From Cyanobacteria bacterium UBA4641 (lineage in GTDB: Bacteria; Cyanobacteriota; Vampirovibrionia; Gastranaerophilales; Gastranaerophilaceae): DNA of 48,520 nucleotides. The stretch is from contig DHMN01000038.1 of NCBI GenBank assembly GCA_002405805.1, positions 1-48,520 on the forward strand. Direction: 5' to 3'. A model generated the notes under the pieces. It saw only the letters and a program-made list of their open reading frames with translations. It made no database searches and was not told the origin of the DNA. This document shows positions 40,016 to 48,501 of the stretch, piece by piece; positions within the stretch are counted from its first letter, which is position 1; each line of letters opens with the position of its first letter. A program made the translations under genes and the position numbers.

Positions 40016-40687
40016 ATGGTCAGACTAATTAACAAAAACAATATCAATCAGGTTACAAATATTGCCTACAGTATTATGAAAGTGCAAGAACTATTTACCT
40101 ATATTGTCGAAATAGGTAATCCGAATTTAGCACCATGTATTTATGCTATGTGGCATGAAAATCAGTTTTGCTCGCATGGTTTGCCTGATAGGAAAAATGT
40201 AAATATTTTTATCAGCAATTCTCTTGATGGTGAAATTATTGCAAGAGTTTGCGAAAAATGGGGCTTCCAAACATGTAGAGGGTCTTCTCAACGTAAGGGT
40301 GCGGTTTCCGGTACTTTAAAAATGCTATCTAAACTTAAAGATGGTGAAAATATTGCAATTATGGTTGATGGTCCGCGCGGACCTTTACATAAAGTTAAAT
40401 CAGGTGCTGTAGTTTTGGCGAGAGAGGCAAATGTTCCGATTGTACCTGTGCATTGGTATTCTCCAAACTTTACTTTTGTGCGTTTCCCATCTTGGGACAA
40501 AATGACTTGTCCGATTGGTCCATGCTGGCTTATCAACTTGTATGGAGAACCGATTTATACGGAAGGAAAAACAGATGAACAGGTCGCAGAAGAAGTAAGA
40601 GCATCTCTATTGCATTTGGAAGAAATTGCACCAGAAAAATTTAAAGAGGCGGTGAAACAGGGATTATGGTTCAAAAGAAAAAAATAA
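40016..40687 (+). CDS. DUF374 / lysophospholipid acyltransferase-like protein
   Basis: A 223-residue protein of the DUF374 group of LPLAT-type acyltransferases. Key segments are YAMWHEN (variant of the HxxxxD motif region), SNSLDGEIIARVCEKWGFQTCRGSSQRKG, and IAIMVDGPRGPLHKVKSGAVVLA. Such proteins are thought to acylate lipid A or lysolipids at the inner membrane, but the exact reaction is not established. No Shine-Dalgarno is present; the promoter predicts a nearly leaderless mRNA. It opens a tightly packed run of envelope and housekeeping genes and overlaps the next gene by 22 bp. Confidence 0.85.
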   Translation: MVRLINKNNINQVTNIAYSIMKVQELFTYIVEIGNPNLAPCIYAMWHENQFCSHGLPDRKNVNIFISNSLDGEIIARVCEKWGFQTCRGSSQRKGAVSGTLKMLSKLKDGENIAIMVDGPRGPLHKVKSGAVVLAREANVPIVPVHWYSPNFTFVRFPSWDKMTCPIGPCWLINLYGEPIYTEGKTDEQVAEEVRASLLHLEEIAPEKFKEAVKQGLWFKRKK

Positions 40688-41484
40688 ATATTGCAATGTT
40701 ACAAATGTCATCTGTTATAGGTGATGTTCAAGCAAATATTGATAAAGTTGAAAATTTGGTCAGTGAATATTTGCCACCAGAATCAGATGTTTTGGTGTTG
40801 CCTGAGGTTTGGACTGTTGGTTGGGCATGTGCTCATTTTAGAGAAACTGCTCAAAATGTTGAAGCAGGCTCTGTGCATGACTTTTTATCAAACTTAGCCA
40901 GAACTCATAATATTAATATAATTGGCGGAAGTTATATTACAGAAAAAGATGGTAAATATTACAACACTTGTCCTGTTTTCAATCGTCAGGGCGAACTTGT
41001 AGCAAGTTATTCAAAAATGCATTTGTATTCATATTACGGATGTGATGAAGACAAATATGTTGAGCATGGTGAAAAACCTGTTATGGTTACTCTTGATGGA
41101 GTAAAATTCGGTTTAACCATTTGTTATGATATCAGATTTCCTGAAATTTACCGCGCGTATGCAAAATTAGGTGCGGATGTCTTGGTTAATTGTGCGGCTT
41201 GGGGTTCTAAAAAGCCTATTCCGTGGGAGATGATGACAAAATCTCGTGCGATAGAAAACCAATGCTACATGGTTGCGCTTACTCAAACAGGTTATATCGA
41301 AAATGGTGAATATAATCTCGGAGAATCAAGAATTATTGATTACAAAGGAGAAGAAATAGCATCAATAAAAATTGGTGAAGAGATTGCAGATGCAACTATT
41401 GATATTGATTTAATGTACGAAGTTAGAGAAAAATCTCCGACTATTCAAGATATAAGAGATAATTATGAGGTTTGTATCTTATGA
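40666..41484 (+). CDS. Nitrilase-superfamily C-N hydrolase (omega-amidase/NIT2-like)
   Basis: A 272-residue cytoplasmic amidase with the complete catalytic triad: Glu47 (VLPEVW), Lys117 (YSKMHLY) and Cys153 (TICYDIRFPE). The pattern and length fit the omega-amidase/YafV/NIT2 branch, which hydrolyses 2-oxoglutaramate or repairs deaminated glutathione. The precise substrate cannot be fixed from sequence. It overlaps the acyltransferase gene by 22 bp and its TGA overlaps the dacB start (ATGA at 41481-41484), so coupling is likely. Confidence 0.88.
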   Translation: MVQKKKINIAMLQMSSVIGDVQANIDKVENLVSEYLPPESDVLVLPEVWTVGWACAHFRETAQNVEAGSVHDFLSNLARTHNINIIGGSYITEKDGKYYNTCPVFNRQGELVASYSKMHLYSYYGCDEDKYVEHGEKPVMVTLDGVKFGLTICYDIRFPEIYRAYAKLGADVLVNCAAWGSKKPIPWEMMTKSRAIENQCYMVALTQTGYIENGEYNLGESRIIDYKGEEIASIKIGEEIADATIDIDLMYEVREKSPTIQDIRDNYEVCIL

Positions 41485-42830
41485 AAAAAATAATAAGCTT
41501 ACTTTTAGCAATGGCGTTTACTGTATCTGCTGCGAGTGCTGAATCTTTACATAAGACATTATCATCACTTGGAGTAAATAAAAGTGCCGTGGCTATTTAT
41601 ATAAAGGATGTAAATTCAGGAAATGTAATATTTTCAATGAACGAAAAAGCTCCAATGCTACCTGCTTCAACCTTGAAAATTATTACATCTTCTGCTGCTG
41701 TTGATACTCTTGGCGCAGATTACAAATACAAAACTCAATTATATAAAAGTACAAATAACGATTTGTATTTGAAATTGTCAGGCGACCCACTTTTAGAGTC
41801 TTTGGATTTAGATAAACTTATTGAAAGTGCGAATTCTAAAAGTATTGTGCCAAAAACTTTTTACGTTGATGATTCTGTGTTTGATAAAACAGAATGGGGC
41901 GAAGGTTGGCAATGGGACGACAGTTTAAATCCTTTAATGCCAAAATTCAGTTCTTATAATATTAATAAAAATTTGTTAAAAGTTGAAGTTACGCCAACCT
42001 CTCAAGGTGCGTCTCCAAAACTTACGGTGAAACCTTTTTATCCGCTGACTTTTATGAATTTGGTGACTACAGATACAACAGTTCCGACAAGTGTTTCTAT
42101 TGATTCAGATAGCACAATTGCGCCTAATATGTTGAATCTTTCAGGTACGGTTTCAAAATTAACTAATGTAATTGTTCCTGTGCCAAACACTAGAATGAAT
42201 TTCATTTTACGCTTGGAAAATTCTATTAATTCAAAGAAAATGGAATATTTCGGAGCAATAAAAAATGCAAAATTACCTGATAAAAATGTTTATTTGGTTG
42301 ATGAAATTGAGCATCCGATTGAAGATATGATTCCATTGATTTTGAAAAACAGCAACAATTTTGTTGCGGAAACCTTGTTCAAATCAGCCGGTGCAGTTTG
42401 GGCAAATGCTCAAGGTTCAATCAGAAATTCTCTAGGGATGCTAAGTGCTTATTTTGATAAAAACGGATTGAATTCTGATGATATCAAAATAGTTGATGGT
42501 AGTGGAGTTTCAAAAAACAACATCATGACTGCTGAATTTATGGGTGAATTTTTGGAATATAAATCAAAAACTGAAGATTTTGATACATTCAAGGAGCTTT
42601 TACCAACTGCAGGCGAAGGCACTTTGAAAAACAGAATGTTGTATTTCAAAGACAACTTGAGAGCTAAAACCGGAACACTTGCAGATACAAGTGCAATTGC
42701 AGGATATATTACATCTCGTAAAGGTAGATTATATGCTTTTGACATCATGATAAACGATGCAAAAACTTCACCTGCTGATAAAAAGAATATAGAAGAACAG
42801 ATTTTGCGTAATTTATATGCAAATTACTAA
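41481..42830 (+). CDS. dacB: D-alanyl-D-alanine carboxypeptidase/endopeptidase (PBP4, DacB type)
   Basis: A 449-residue periplasmic class C penicillin-binding protein. Signal peptide 1-20 (MKKIISLLLAMAFTVSAASA). The three active-site motifs are present: SxxK as Ser63-Lys66 (PASTLKI), SxN as Ser291-Asn292-Asn293, and KTG at 396-398 (RAKTGTLAD). The region between the first two holds the extra domains typical of PBP4. It trims or opens peptidoglycan cross-links. The frame extends to a TTG at 41472, but ATG 41481 gives the clean signal peptide and has GAGG 10 nt before it. The start overlaps the nitrilase stop. Confidence 0.93.
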   Translation: MKKIISLLLAMAFTVSAASAESLHKTLSSLGVNKSAVAIYIKDVNSGNVIFSMNEKAPMLPASTLKIITSSAAVDTLGADYKYKTQLYKSTNNDLYLKLSGDPLLESLDLDKLIESANSKSIVPKTFYVDDSVFDKTEWGEGWQWDDSLNPLMPKFSSYNINKNLLKVEVTPTSQGASPKLTVKPFYPLTFMNLVTTDTTVPTSVSIDSDSTIAPNMLNLSGTVSKLTNVIVPVPNTRMNFILRLENSINSKKMEYFGAIKNAKLPDKNVYLVDEIEHPIEDMIPLILKNSNNFVAETLFKSAGAVWANAQGSIRNSLGMLSAYFDKNGLNSDDIKIVDGSGVSKNNIMTAEFMGEFLEYKSKTEDFDTFKELLPTAGEGTLKNRMLYFKDNLRAKTGTLADTSAIAGYITSRKGRLYAFDIMINDAKTSPADKKNIEEQILRNLYANY

Positions 42831-42846
42831 ATAAGGATAATTTATT

Positions 42847-43722
42847 ATGTACGAACCGGAAGTAACGATTATAACTCCAACCTCGAATATTGTTGATAAA
42901 GGTCAAGCCGATGATTTAACGTTGCTTGTTAATCTTTTAGACAGGCAAACTTATGAATTTGTTGACCATTTGATTATTGATAACGCATCTCAAGACGGTA
43001 CGGAAGTTTTGCTTAAAGAATATAAAAACAGTGGATTTTTGACATTTTATTCTGAGCCAGACAGAGGTAAATTTGACGCGATGAATAAAGGTTTACTTCG
43101 AGCAAAAGGTAAATATGTTGCATTTTTAAGTTGTGATGACTTTTATCATGATATTACAGGGATTGCGGATGTGGTTAATGTTATGGAAGAAGAAGATGCT
43201 GATTTTTGTTTCTTCCCTTCATATTGTTGTCATCCTGATGGGTATGTTTTTCAGTTTATTCCGGCAATGCTTAATACTTTTCAAGTTACACCATGTCCAA
43301 GACAAGCAATGTTTTTCAAAAAATCTGTTTTGAATGAATTAAGAGGTTTTGATGAAAAATTCAAGCTTTTGGCGGATTATGATTTGATGATTAGACTTGT
43401 TCTTGGCGGATACAAGGGAGTATTGTTTGAAGGAAATATTGTTACTTGTAAACTCGGAGAACAGGTTTCTAAAAACACGACTCAAGTTGAGGCGGAATGT
43501 AATCACATATTTTATAAAAATTATAAAAATATGTATCCGATGTCAAATGAAGTGCTTGACAGAATGGTTAAGTTCTCTGAGATTCCAAAGCCTTTGCTTG
43601 ACAAATTGGCTACGAGATTTCCAACAGAAGACAGAGAATTGTTCTATGAAAAATATCAACAAATGTATGAACTCAGAATGGAAGCTGTTAAAAATTTGAG
43701 ACAACAGGAAAGAAGAGGATAA
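42847..43722 (+). CDS. Family 2 glycosyltransferase (soluble GT-A type)
   Basis: A 291-residue GT2 enzyme without membrane helices: nucleotide-sugar segment VTIITPTSNIVDKG, then HLIIDNASQDGT, the EPDRGKFDAMNKG motif, and the metal-binding Asp pair in FLSCDDFYHD. It ends with a GGF-type acceptor region (LNELRGFDEKFKLLADYDLMIRLV). This kind transfers one sugar in LPS or capsule assembly; donor and acceptor are unknown. AAGGATAA precedes the ATG, 16 bp after dacB. A promoter lies just downstream, so it may end the first part of this gene run. Confidence 0.88.
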   Translation: MYEPEVTIITPTSNIVDKGQADDLTLLVNLLDRQTYEFVDHLIIDNASQDGTEVLLKEYKNSGFLTFYSEPDRGKFDAMNKGLLRAKGKYVAFLSCDDFYHDITGIADVVNVMEEEDADFCFFPSYCCHPDGYVFQFIPAMLNTFQVTPCPRQAMFFKKSVLNELRGFDEKFKLLADYDLMIRLVLGGYKGVLFEGNIVTCKLGEQVSKNTTQVEAECNHIFYKNYKNMYPMSNEVLDRMVKFSEIPKPLLDKLATRFPTEDRELFYEKYQQMYELRMEAVKNLRQQERRG

Positions 43723-43741
43723 TAGTTGTATTGTAAACTAT

Positions 43742-43769
43742 TTGCAAAAAATCTTTTCGGTCTTATAAT
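43742..43769 (+). promoter_or_regulatory. Internal promoter of the Gfo/Idh-PgsA-TrmL-NnrD unit
   Basis: TTGCAA (43742-43747), 16 bp, perfect TATAAT (43764-43769), 40 bp before the ATG at 43810. It has the same layout as the HU promoter. Confidence 0.65.
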
Positions 43770-43809
43770 TAATGTTAGATTAGTTTTATAATAAGAAAGT
43801 TAGGGAAAT

Positions 43810-44808
43810 ATGAAAGAACAAAAAATTGCCGTGCTCGGTTGCGGACTATGGGGAAGAAATATTGTTCGTAATTTTTACAACTTGAATGCTTTAGGTATGG
43901 TTTGCGATTTGGATGAAGAAAACCTTGCCAAAGTTAGAGAACAATATCCTAATGTAAAAACAACAAAAGATTTTCACGATATTTTAAACAATGATGAGAT
44001 TACAGGGGTAGTTGTTGTAACTCCTTCTCATACTCACTTTAAGTTTGTAAAAGCAATGCTTGAAGTAGGCAAACATGTTTATGTAGAAAAACCTATTTCG
44101 ACTGTAGCTCAAGAGGCTAGAGACCTGACAGATTTGGCTGACAAAAAAGGTTTAGTTTTGATGGTTGGTCACTTGTTACTTTACCATCCTGCCGTAAACA
44201 GATTGAAAATGTTGGTTGAAGAAGGCGCTCTTGGTGATATTGTATATGCTCAAAGTGACCGTTTAAATATCAACTATTTCAAAAACGACAGAAGTGTAAT
44301 GTGGGACTTGGCACCTCATGATGTATCTATGATTAGTTATGTTTTGGGCAAAAATCCTGAAAGTGTAATTTCTGCTATCGGTTGTTCTTCTGATAGAAAC
44401 GATATTATGGACATCACTCATATCGGTATCAAAATGGAAGGCGGAGCAATTGCTCATATCACAGATAGTTGGATTACTCCTAAAAAACATGTTCAATTAC
44501 TTGTTCGCGGAACTAAGAAAACTGCGATTTTAGATGACACTGTACCTGAACATAAATTAACAATTTATGACAACTTCAAAGCAGGCAGCAGTGAAAATAT
44601 TCAACTTGATTACTTAGAAATCGAACCGTTAAAACTTGAATGTCAACACTTTATCAGCTGTTGCGAAAACGGTAAAAAAGCTCGTTCAGACGGTGAAAAC
44701 GGATTTATCGTAGTAAGTATTTTGGAAGAAGCAGAAAAAATTATGCTTGGTGATAGAGCAAAAAATCTTGATAAAGTTGATTTTGCACTATCAAGAACTA
44801 AGAAGTAG
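43810..44808 (+). CDS. Gfo/Idh/MocA-family NAD(P)-dependent sugar oxidoreductase
   Basis: A 332-residue oxidoreductase. The Rossmann start is VLGCGLWGRNIVRNF; the family lysine motif is EKP at 93-95 (VYVEKPIST), followed by GHLLLYHPAVNRLKMLVEEGALGDI and WDLAPHDVSMISYVLG. The pattern resembles WlbA/WbpB-like UDP-sugar 3-dehydrogenases of surface-polysaccharide pathways, and a GT2 gene lies just upstream, but the substrate is not certain. A short AGGGAA precedes the ATG. The next gene starts 15 bp after the stop. Confidence 0.88.
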   Translation: MKEQKIAVLGCGLWGRNIVRNFYNLNALGMVCDLDEENLAKVREQYPNVKTTKDFHDILNNDEITGVVVVTPSHTHFKFVKAMLEVGKHVYVEKPISTVAQEARDLTDLADKKGLVLMVGHLLLYHPAVNRLKMLVEEGALGDIVYAQSDRLNINYFKNDRSVMWDLAPHDVSMISYVLGKNPESVISAIGCSSDRNDIMDITHIGIKMEGGAIAHITDSWITPKKHVQLLVRGTKKTAILDDTVPEHKLTIYDNFKAGSSENIQLDYLEIEPLKLECQHFISCCENGKKARSDGENGFIVVSILEEAEKIMLGDRAKNLDKVDFALSRTKK

Positions 44809-44823
44809 GAGAGATTTATAATT

Positions 44824-45462
44824 ATGAATATTAAAGATAATGCAGCAAATATTGTTTCAATAAGCAGAATATTTGTAGCGTTTGTTGCAATAGGTTTGTT
44901 GTTCATTCCGTCAACTTGTGCTTATATTACTGCTGTTGTTTTGACAATAATTGCATTTATTATGGATGGTGTAGATGGATATGTTGCCAGAAAATTCAAC
45001 CAATCCTCAGAATGGGGTTCAGTGTTGGATATTATGGGTGATAGAATTGTAGAAATTTCATATTGGATAGCGTTTGCAATTCTTGGATATTTGGCTGGTG
45101 CTAATATGGCACTAAATGCAATGTTCCCTATCGTGTGCGCTGCAAGAGCCTTCACAACAGATTCAATCAGAAGTGTTGCGTTGTCAAAAGGTATGACAGC
45201 TTTTGGTGAAAAGTCTATGCAGTCAACATCTTGGGGAAAATTTATTTGCGCATCAAGATTTATGAGAATCAGTTATGCTGTTGCAAAAGTTGTTGCATTT
45301 GTATTGTTGATTGTTGGTGCAACTCCTGGGTTAGATGAAAAAATTGCAAATCCGATTAATTTAGTCGCTGTGATTTGCGCGTGGATTGCAATTATTTTCT
45401 GCGTAATTCGCGCTATTCCTGTTGTTGCAGAAAGCGGAAAGTTGTTCAACGATGCCAAGTAA
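44824..45462 (+). CDS. CDP-alcohol phosphatidyltransferase
   Basis: A 212-residue inner-membrane enzyme with about six helices. The complete signature D-x2-DG-x2-AR-x8-G-x3-D-x3-D is present as Asp48, Asp51-Gly52, Ala55-Arg56, Gly65, Asp69 and Asp73. It transfers a phosphatidyl group from CDP-diacylglycerol to an alcohol. Glycerol-3-phosphate (PgsA) is the commonest acceptor, but inositol phosphate or others cannot be excluded. AGGAGAG precedes the ATG. Its end overlaps trmL by 11 bp. Confidence 0.9.
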   Translation: MNIKDNAANIVSISRIFVAFVAIGLLFIPSTCAYITAVVLTIIAFIMDGVDGYVARKFNQSSEWGSVLDIMGDRIVEISYWIAFAILGYLAGANMALNAMFPIVCAARAFTTDSIRSVALSKGMTAFGEKSMQSTSWGKFICASRFMRISYAVAKVVAFVLLIVGATPGLDEKIANPINLVAVICAWIAIIFCVIRAIPVVAESGKLFNDAK

Positions 45463-45904
45463 GTTAAATATAGTATTATATGAACCGGAAATTCCTCAAA
45501 ATACAGGCAATATTGCAAGATTATGCGCATGTTGCGGAGCAAGTTTGTATTTAATTGGCAAGTTGGGTTTTTCACTGTCAAGTAAATATACCAAACGCGC
45601 AGGACTTGATTATTGGGACAGCGTAGATATTCATAAACTGGAGTCTATGGAAGAGTTGTACAATGAATTTCCTGATGGAACATTCTATTATTTAACAACA
45701 AAAGCAGATAAACTATATACAGATATTGAATTTAAAGACGGTGATTTTATCGTGTTTGGTCCGGAGACAAGAGGTTTGCCCGATAAATATGTCAAAGATT
45801 CTCATGCCAGAACTATTCCGATGAAGGAAGGGCAAAGGAGTCTTAATCTTTCAAATTCTGCAGCTATTGTTGCTTACGAGGCTATAAGACAAAATGGATT
45901 ATAA
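45452..45904 (+). CDS. trmL: tRNA (cytidine/uridine-34-2'-O)-methyltransferase
   Basis: A 150-residue SPOUT methyltransferase made up of the catalytic domain only, as TrmL is. Three motifs are clear: YEPEIPQNTGNIARLCA at the N-terminus, IVFGPETRGLP, and QRSLNLSNSAAIVAYEA at the C-terminus, which forms the SAM-binding knot. It methylates the wobble ribose of tRNA-Leu in E. coli. The frame extends 10 codons upstream, but ATG 45452 gives the conserved start MPSKLNIVLYEPEIP. It overlaps both neighbours by 11 bp, so it is translated from a polycistronic message. Confidence 0.92.
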   Translation: MPSKLNIVLYEPEIPQNTGNIARLCACCGASLYLIGKLGFSLSSKYTKRAGLDYWDSVDIHKLESMEELYNEFPDGTFYYLTTKADKLYTDIEFKDGDFIVFGPETRGLPDKYVKDSHARTIPMKEGQRSLNLSNSAAIVAYEAIRQNGL

Positions 45905-46709
45905 ACTTCCAAAACGTATAGAAAATTCAAATAAATCTACTTACGGTAGAGTTCTAAATATTGCAGGTTCTGATTATATGTCAGGAGCTGCATATTTATC
46001 CAGTGTTTCCGCTCTCAAAATAGGTTGCGGGTATTGCTTTTTATGTTCTACAGCGCGCGTTATTGATGCAGTTGGGGCACAAACTCAAAATATTGTCTTT
46101 TTACCTTATTCAAAACTTTTAGAAAATTTAATGACTGCTGATGTTGTTGAAATCGGTTGTGGATTATCTCAAGAGCCGATTGCCGTTGAAATTTTTGATA
46201 AGGTTATAGAAAATATCCCACAATCTACAAAGTTGCTGATTGATGCAGATGGTTTAAATATTTTATCCAAAAATCCTGATAAATTTTTAGCTAGGAATTT
46301 GGAATCTGTGATTTTGACCCCTCATCCTAAAGAGACTGCTAGGTTATTAGGTGTGTCTTTAGAAGATGTATTATCTGATGTTGAATCTTCTGCTGAAAAG
46401 ATTTCTCAAAAATACAATTCTACAGTTGTGTTAAAAACTCACAATTCAGTCGTAGTTTCTCCAAATGGAAACATTTATGTAAATAATACCGGCAATAACT
46501 GTATGGCAAAGGCAGGCTCTGGGGATGTGTTGGCAGGCATGATTTCAGGGTTGTGGGCACAAGGTTTGGATGATTTTGATGCGGTTGTAACAGGTGTATA
46601 TTTGCATGGCTTATGCGGTGATTTGGCAAAAGAAAAGCTTACCGAATATTCTGTTATGGCAGACGATTTGATAAGCTTTATTCCTAATGCGATTAGGAAT
46701 GGATTATAA
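45894..46709 (+). CDS. nnrD: ADP-dependent NAD(P)H-hydrate dehydratase (stand-alone)
   Basis: NnrD repairs damaged NAD(P)HX back to NAD(P)H at the cost of ADP. The 271-residue protein shows the ribokinase-like CARKD domain: GRVLNIAGSDYMSGAAYLSS, LIDADGLNIL, VILTPHPKETARLLG, and the catalytic NNCMAKAGSGDVLAGMI. Many bacteria fuse this domain to the NnrE epimerase; here only the dehydratase half exists and no epimerase is in the window. It starts inside trmL (11-bp overlap) and ends 3 bp from a convergent small gene without a visible terminator. Confidence 0.92.
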   Translation: MDYKLPKRIENSNKSTYGRVLNIAGSDYMSGAAYLSSVSALKIGCGYCFLCSTARVIDAVGAQTQNIVFLPYSKLLENLMTADVVEIGCGLSQEPIAVEIFDKVIENIPQSTKLLIDADGLNILSKNPDKFLARNLESVILTPHPKETARLLGVSLEDVLSDVESSAEKISQKYNSTVVLKTHNSVVVSPNGNIYVNNTGNNCMAKAGSGDVLAGMISGLWAQGLDDFDAVVTGVYLHGLCGDLAKEKLTEYSVMADDLISFIPNAIRNGL

Positions 46710-46712
46710 TGT

Positions 46713-46925
46713 TTAAATAAGTTTTGAAAATTTAGCTGATTTATCTATATTAATTGCAGAAAACGGACTAAAATAGTCATATCTTTCAATAGCCTTTTTT
46801 ATTTTTATTTGGGTTGTCAGCATACTGTTTGCCAAATAGCTGTGGAATTTGTCATAACCATCTTTGGGTATTGATAGGTTTATCGGATTAAGTTTGGTAA
46901 ATTTGTTAATTGGTGTTATTTTCAT
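46713..46925 (-). CDS. Small lineage-type protein with MKI..IN.F start, function unknown
   Basis: A 70-residue protein that opens MKITPINKFTKLNPINLS. This matches the first 14 residues of the giant paralogs near 8.3-13.2 kb (MKITKINQFAPLHN, MRISQINQFTPIHN). The rest is a short polar/helical tail with no motif. The frame extends 22 codons upstream, but AGGAGA sits just before ATG 46925 and the upstream part contains the speD terminator. It may be a small member or a truncated remnant of the same lineage-specific group. Confidence 0.6.
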   Translation of the reverse strand: MKITPINKFTKLNPINLSIPKDGYDKFHSYLANSMLTTQIKIKKAIERYDYFSPFSAINIDKSAKFSKLI

Positions 46926-46980
46926 AATATCTCCTTTTCTCTTTATTATAAGTTTATTAAACAACTTTATTCCCATAATA

Positions 46981-47023
46981 AAATAGCCCAACCGGATATT
47001 ATTAATACCTAGTTGGACTATTT
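46981..47023 (-). terminator. Terminator of speD
   Basis: On the minus strand AAATAGTCCAAC pairs with GTTGGGCTATTT (one G-T or mismatch), followed by TATTATGG. It also has inner pairing TAGGTATT/AATATCC. Confidence 0.65.
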
Positions 47024-47045
47024 CATTTATTATAAAAAGATTCGA

Positions 47046-47501
47046 TTAGTTTACTATTTGTTGCATAATTTCAAATGGTTTTTCTACAACTTTCATAGTG
47101 TTTCTTGTGATGATACCACGTTTTAGTTCAGTGAAACTTGCTCTTTTTGAGCTAAATTTTTTCTTCAAAAATTCGTAAGCAACTTTAGGGTCGCATTTTG
47201 TTCCGCAAGTGAACAAATCAACTGCAGCATAACCAAGTTCAGGCCAAGTGTGGATTGCCAAATGACTTTCGGAAATGATTACAACTCCTGAAACTCCATA
47301 CGGACTGAACATGTGGAAACATTTTTGTACGATAGTTGCGCCACATTCAAGAGCTGAGTCTATCATGTATTTTTCAACTTTGTCGATACTGTTTAGCGTA
47401 TTAGGGTCGCATTCAAAAAATTCTGCAAGGACATGTTGCCCTAAATGTATTTCGTCTAGTTCAGAATTTTCCTGAAACATATCTAAAGGTGAATCTGTCA
47501 A
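47046..47501 (-). CDS. speD: S-adenosylmethionine decarboxylase proenzyme (pyruvoyl-dependent)
   Basis: SpeD makes decarboxylated SAM, the aminopropyl donor for spermidine. The 151-residue proenzyme is of the small prokaryotic class. It self-cleaves between Glu78 and Ser79 in VIISESHLAIHTWPE, turning Ser79 into the pyruvoyl group; His84 and Cys99 (DLFTCG) are the processing and catalytic residues. The start is TTG at 47501, with AAGGAG 9 nt before it; no ATG fits. A terminator follows. No spermidine synthase gene is in the window, but a putative amino-acid decarboxylase is at 33.7 kb. Confidence 0.94.
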   Translation of the reverse strand: MTDSPLDMFQENSELDEIHLGQHVLAEFFECDPNTLNSIDKVEKYMIDSALECGATIVQKCFHMFSPYGVSGVVIISESHLAIHTWPELGYAAVDLFTCGTKCDPKVAYEFLKKKFSSKRASFTELKRGIITRNTMKVVEKPFEIMQQIVN

Positions 47502-47716
47502 TTTATTTATCTCCTTATGTCATAAATGTATATTTTTTACACTACTACATAATATAATAAAAATATTTAATTACCAGTGATTACGCGGACTAGCTTAGTC
47601 TATGATTTTTAATAATGGTTATAAGTACACTTATGCGCCACTTTCCAGTTATATACCCTTGTTAAGTTTTATGAATTATGTATAAAAATTTTGTTCTTTG
47701 TATTAAAATTTGGAAT

Positions 47717-48415
47717 ATGAATAATAAGATTTTGGTTATAGATGACGATATTGCAATAAATGAGTTAATCAAGGTAAATTTAGAACTTGCTGGTTACAAA
47801 GCTATACAAGCTTATGACGGAGTTAAAGGATTTGCGCTTGTAAAGCAAGAAATGCCGTCTTTGGTTATATTAGATGTTATGATGCCTGATGTTGACGGTT
47901 TTACTGTTGCAAAAAGAATAAGGCAAAACGAAGAGACCAAAAATATTCCGATAATTATGCTAACCGCATTGTCTCAGTTGAATGACAAAGTGAAAGGTTT
48001 TAATATCGGTGTAGATGATTATTTAGTTAAGCCCTTTGAAGTAGAAGAGTTGATGGTGCGCGTGAGAGCATTGCTAAAAAGAACAAATCAAATTCCTGTT
48101 TCCGCATCAACCAGAGATTTGTTGACGCTTGGTGATATTACATTATTACCTGAACAGTATAGTGTAAAAATCGGAGATAAACAGGCTAAATTAACTCCGA
48201 TAGAGTTTGATATTTTCAATTTGTTATTCCAAAATCATGGAAATATGGTATCTTCTGCAAAATTGTTGAAAGATATTTGGGGATATTCTCCTGATGATGA
48301 TATTGAGACAATAAGAGTCCACATAAGGCATTTGAGAAGTAAAATTGATAAAATCTCCGATGGAAAAAAATATATCGAAACCATTTATGGTGGCGGTTAT
48401 AAATTGAATGTTTAA
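47717..48415 (+). CDS. OmpR/PhoB-family response regulator
   Basis: A 232-residue regulator with a canonical receiver (acidic Asp9-Asp11, phospho-acceptor Asp53 in ILDVMMPDVDG, Thr83, Lys105 in LVKPFE) and a C-terminal winged-helix DNA-binding domain (about 135-230) ending DIETIRVHIRHLRSKID and IETIYGGGYKLNV. The frame runs 13 codons further upstream, but the conserved start is MNNKILVIDDD at 47717. No clear Shine-Dalgarno is seen for either start. No histidine kinase is next to it in the window; one might follow beyond the right edge, so it is an orphan only as far as visible. Confidence 0.93.
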   Translation: MNNKILVIDDDIAINELIKVNLELAGYKAIQAYDGVKGFALVKQEMPSLVILDVMMPDVDGFTVAKRIRQNEETKNIPIIMLTALSQLNDKVKGFNIGVDDYLVKPFEVEELMVRVRALLKRTNQIPVSASTRDLLTLGDITLLPEQYSVKIGDKQAKLTPIEFDIFNLLFQNHGNMVSSAKLLKDIWGYSPDDDIETIRVHIRHLRSKIDKISDGKKYIETIYGGGYKLNV

Positions 48416-48423
48416 ATAATTCT

Positions 48424-48501
48424 GAACTCTCACCCTAACACTGGCACGCAGTCTCACTACACTCTCGGCTTGTTGGTTCGGCTAGTGTCCCTCGGAGAGG
48501 G
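48424..48501. repeat. Probable dispersed repeat at the right edge
   Basis: A stretch less AT-rich than its surroundings. It starts CTCTCACCCTAAC and ends CCTCGGAGAGGGG, which contains the small hairpin CCTC/GAGG. It codes for nothing on either strand. It recalls the CTCACCCTAAC...GGAGAGGG repeats common between genes in many bacteria, but no second copy is in this window. Confidence 0.35.

Noticed and set aside
41472..41480. TTG at 41472 as the dacB start
   Set aside because: The ATG at 41481 gives a clean signal peptide and overlaps the nitrilase stop as ATGA; the upstream codons would add only three residues.
47585..47605. Small stem GACTAGCTTAGTC taken as part of a tRNA or riboswitch
   Set aside because: There is no cloverleaf or conserved TPsiC sequence around it; only a short chance hairpin is supported.
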